5,887 nucleotides of DNA from positions 1 through 5,887 of the forward strand of contig JACPAU010000118.1 in the NCBI GenBank assembly GCA_016180705.1. Direction: 5' to 3'. The position numbers and the translations under genes are program-made. The stretch comes from Candidatus Methylomirabilota bacterium. GTDB lineage: Bacteria > Methylomirabilota > Methylomirabilia > Methylomirabilales > JACPAU01. Shown piece by piece: positions 5,583 through 5,887 of this stretch (positions are counted from its first letter, which is position 1; every line of letters starts with the position of its first letter). Below the pieces are notes generated by a model. The model saw only the letters and a list, made by a program, of their open reading frames with translations. It was not told the DNA's origin and did not search any database.

Positions 5583-5601
5583 GAGGGGGTTTTCCCCTTC
5601 C
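5582..5601 (+). other. 8-bp hairpin between RNase D and the aminotransferase
   Basis: GGAGGGGG (5582-5589), loop TTTT, and CCCCTTCC (5594-5601) form an 8-bp stem with one G-U pair. It lies 24 bases past the RNase D stop and 10 bases before the aminotransferase ATG. No T-run follows, so it is not a textbook terminator. In a read-through transcript it would sit at the ribosome entry region of the next gene; if transcription starts near 5589 it would not form in that gene's own mRNA. Confidence 0.45.
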
Positions 5602-5611
5602 AGCGTGAGCC

Positions 5612-5887
5612 ATGACCAGATCGCCCGTTGCCGCCAGGACGCGAATCTTCACCGAGTCCGTGATCCGGGAGATGACCCGGTTGGCGGAGCAGCACGGCGC
5701 CGTCAACCTGGCCCAGGGCTTCCCGGACTTCCCGGCGCCGGGCGAGGTGAAGGAGGCCGCCGTCGCCGCGATCCGGGGCGACGTGAATCAGTATGCCATC
5801 ACCTGGGGCGCCAAGACGTTCCGGGACGCCCTGGCGGCCAAGGTGAAGTGGTCGCTCGGCCTCGAGGTGGACCCGGAGCGCGAGATC
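5612..5887 (+). CDS. PLP-dependent class I/II aminotransferase (N-terminal 92 residues, cut by window end)
   Basis: Only the first 92 codons are present, with no stop before the window ends. NLAQGFPDFPAP (residues 32-43) and NQYAITWGAKTFRDALA (59-75) are hallmark segments of the fold-type I aminotransferases annotated as methionine, kynurenine or aspartate-type transaminases; the first is the substrate-binding loop region. The PLP lysine and most cofactor contacts would lie beyond the window, so the amino-acid substrate cannot be decided. The ATG at 5612 is preceded by only a weak GTGAG (5605-5609) as ribosome site, but the protein begins at the expected distance before the conserved block. 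It lies 54 bp after RNase D in the same direction and probably has its own promoter overlapping the end of that gene. Confidence 0.88.
   Translation, partial: MTRSPVAARTRIFTESVIREMTRLAEQHGAVNLAQGFPDFPAPGEVKEAAVAAIRGDVNQYAITWGAKTFRDALAAKVKWSLGLEVDPEREI

Noticed and set aside
4079..5695. 538-codon minus-strand open frame opposite RNase D
   Set aside because: It covers RNase D and the aminotransferase start in antisense and has no domain. Both plus-strand proteins are well supported.
1..5887. CRISPR array, tRNA or rRNA genes, transposase or recombinase
   Set aside because: I saw no regularly spaced short repeats, no cloverleaf-like segment and no mobile-element protein motifs on either strand. 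This was by eye, so a covariance-model scan could still find a small RNA.

Overview
The window is very GC-rich DNA (roughly 70-75% by eye, with G/C at almost every third codon position). It looks like an ordinary chromosomal stretch from an uncultured-type, high-GC bacterium. The gene set (P1B metal ATPase, alpha/beta hydrolase, D-2-hydroxyacid dehydrogenase, RNase D with an arginine tail, class I/II aminotransferase) and its style would fit lineages such as NC10/Methylomirabilota, Rokubacteria or high-GC Deltaproteobacteria-like groups, but nothing in the sequence fixes the taxon. High GC produces long antisense ORFs throughout, and I treat these as shadows.

Layout: (1) Bases 1-133 are the end of an intergenic repeat whose other end lies outside the window. 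(2) 130-2217, minus strand: a heavy-metal P1B-type ATPase of 695 residues with one N-terminal metal-binding domain and an unusual Cys-Ser-Cys membrane motif. (3) 2218-2332: a compact divergent control region with a promoter on each strand and a perfect 14-bp palindrome. (4) 2333-4082, plus strand: a likely two-gene operon of an alpha/beta hydrolase and an NADP-type D-2-hydroxyacid dehydrogenase, 34 bp apart. (5) 4080-4281: a complete, inverted second copy of the same repeat, about 200 bp long, with imperfect terminal inverted repeats. (6) 4349-5557: ribonuclease D. (7) 5612 to the end: the N-terminal 92 residues of a PLP-dependent aminotransferase, with its own likely promoter overlapping the RNase D stop codon.

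The most interesting item is the repeat. Its two copies are about 94% identical over 100 bp, are oppositely oriented, and each begins exactly at the stop codon of the gene it follows. Its ends carry a shared motif close to CTAATACAAAC, followed by conserved GTGAC and GTCCGGGT blocks, and its interior holds a conserved 9-bp hairpin and G-rich runs. It encodes no transposase and reads as a non-autonomous, structured repeat family (MITE-like or REP-like) associated with gene 3' ends. The genes have separate jobs (metal efflux, small-molecule metabolism, RNA processing, amino-acid metabolism), and I see no sign that they form one dedicated system.
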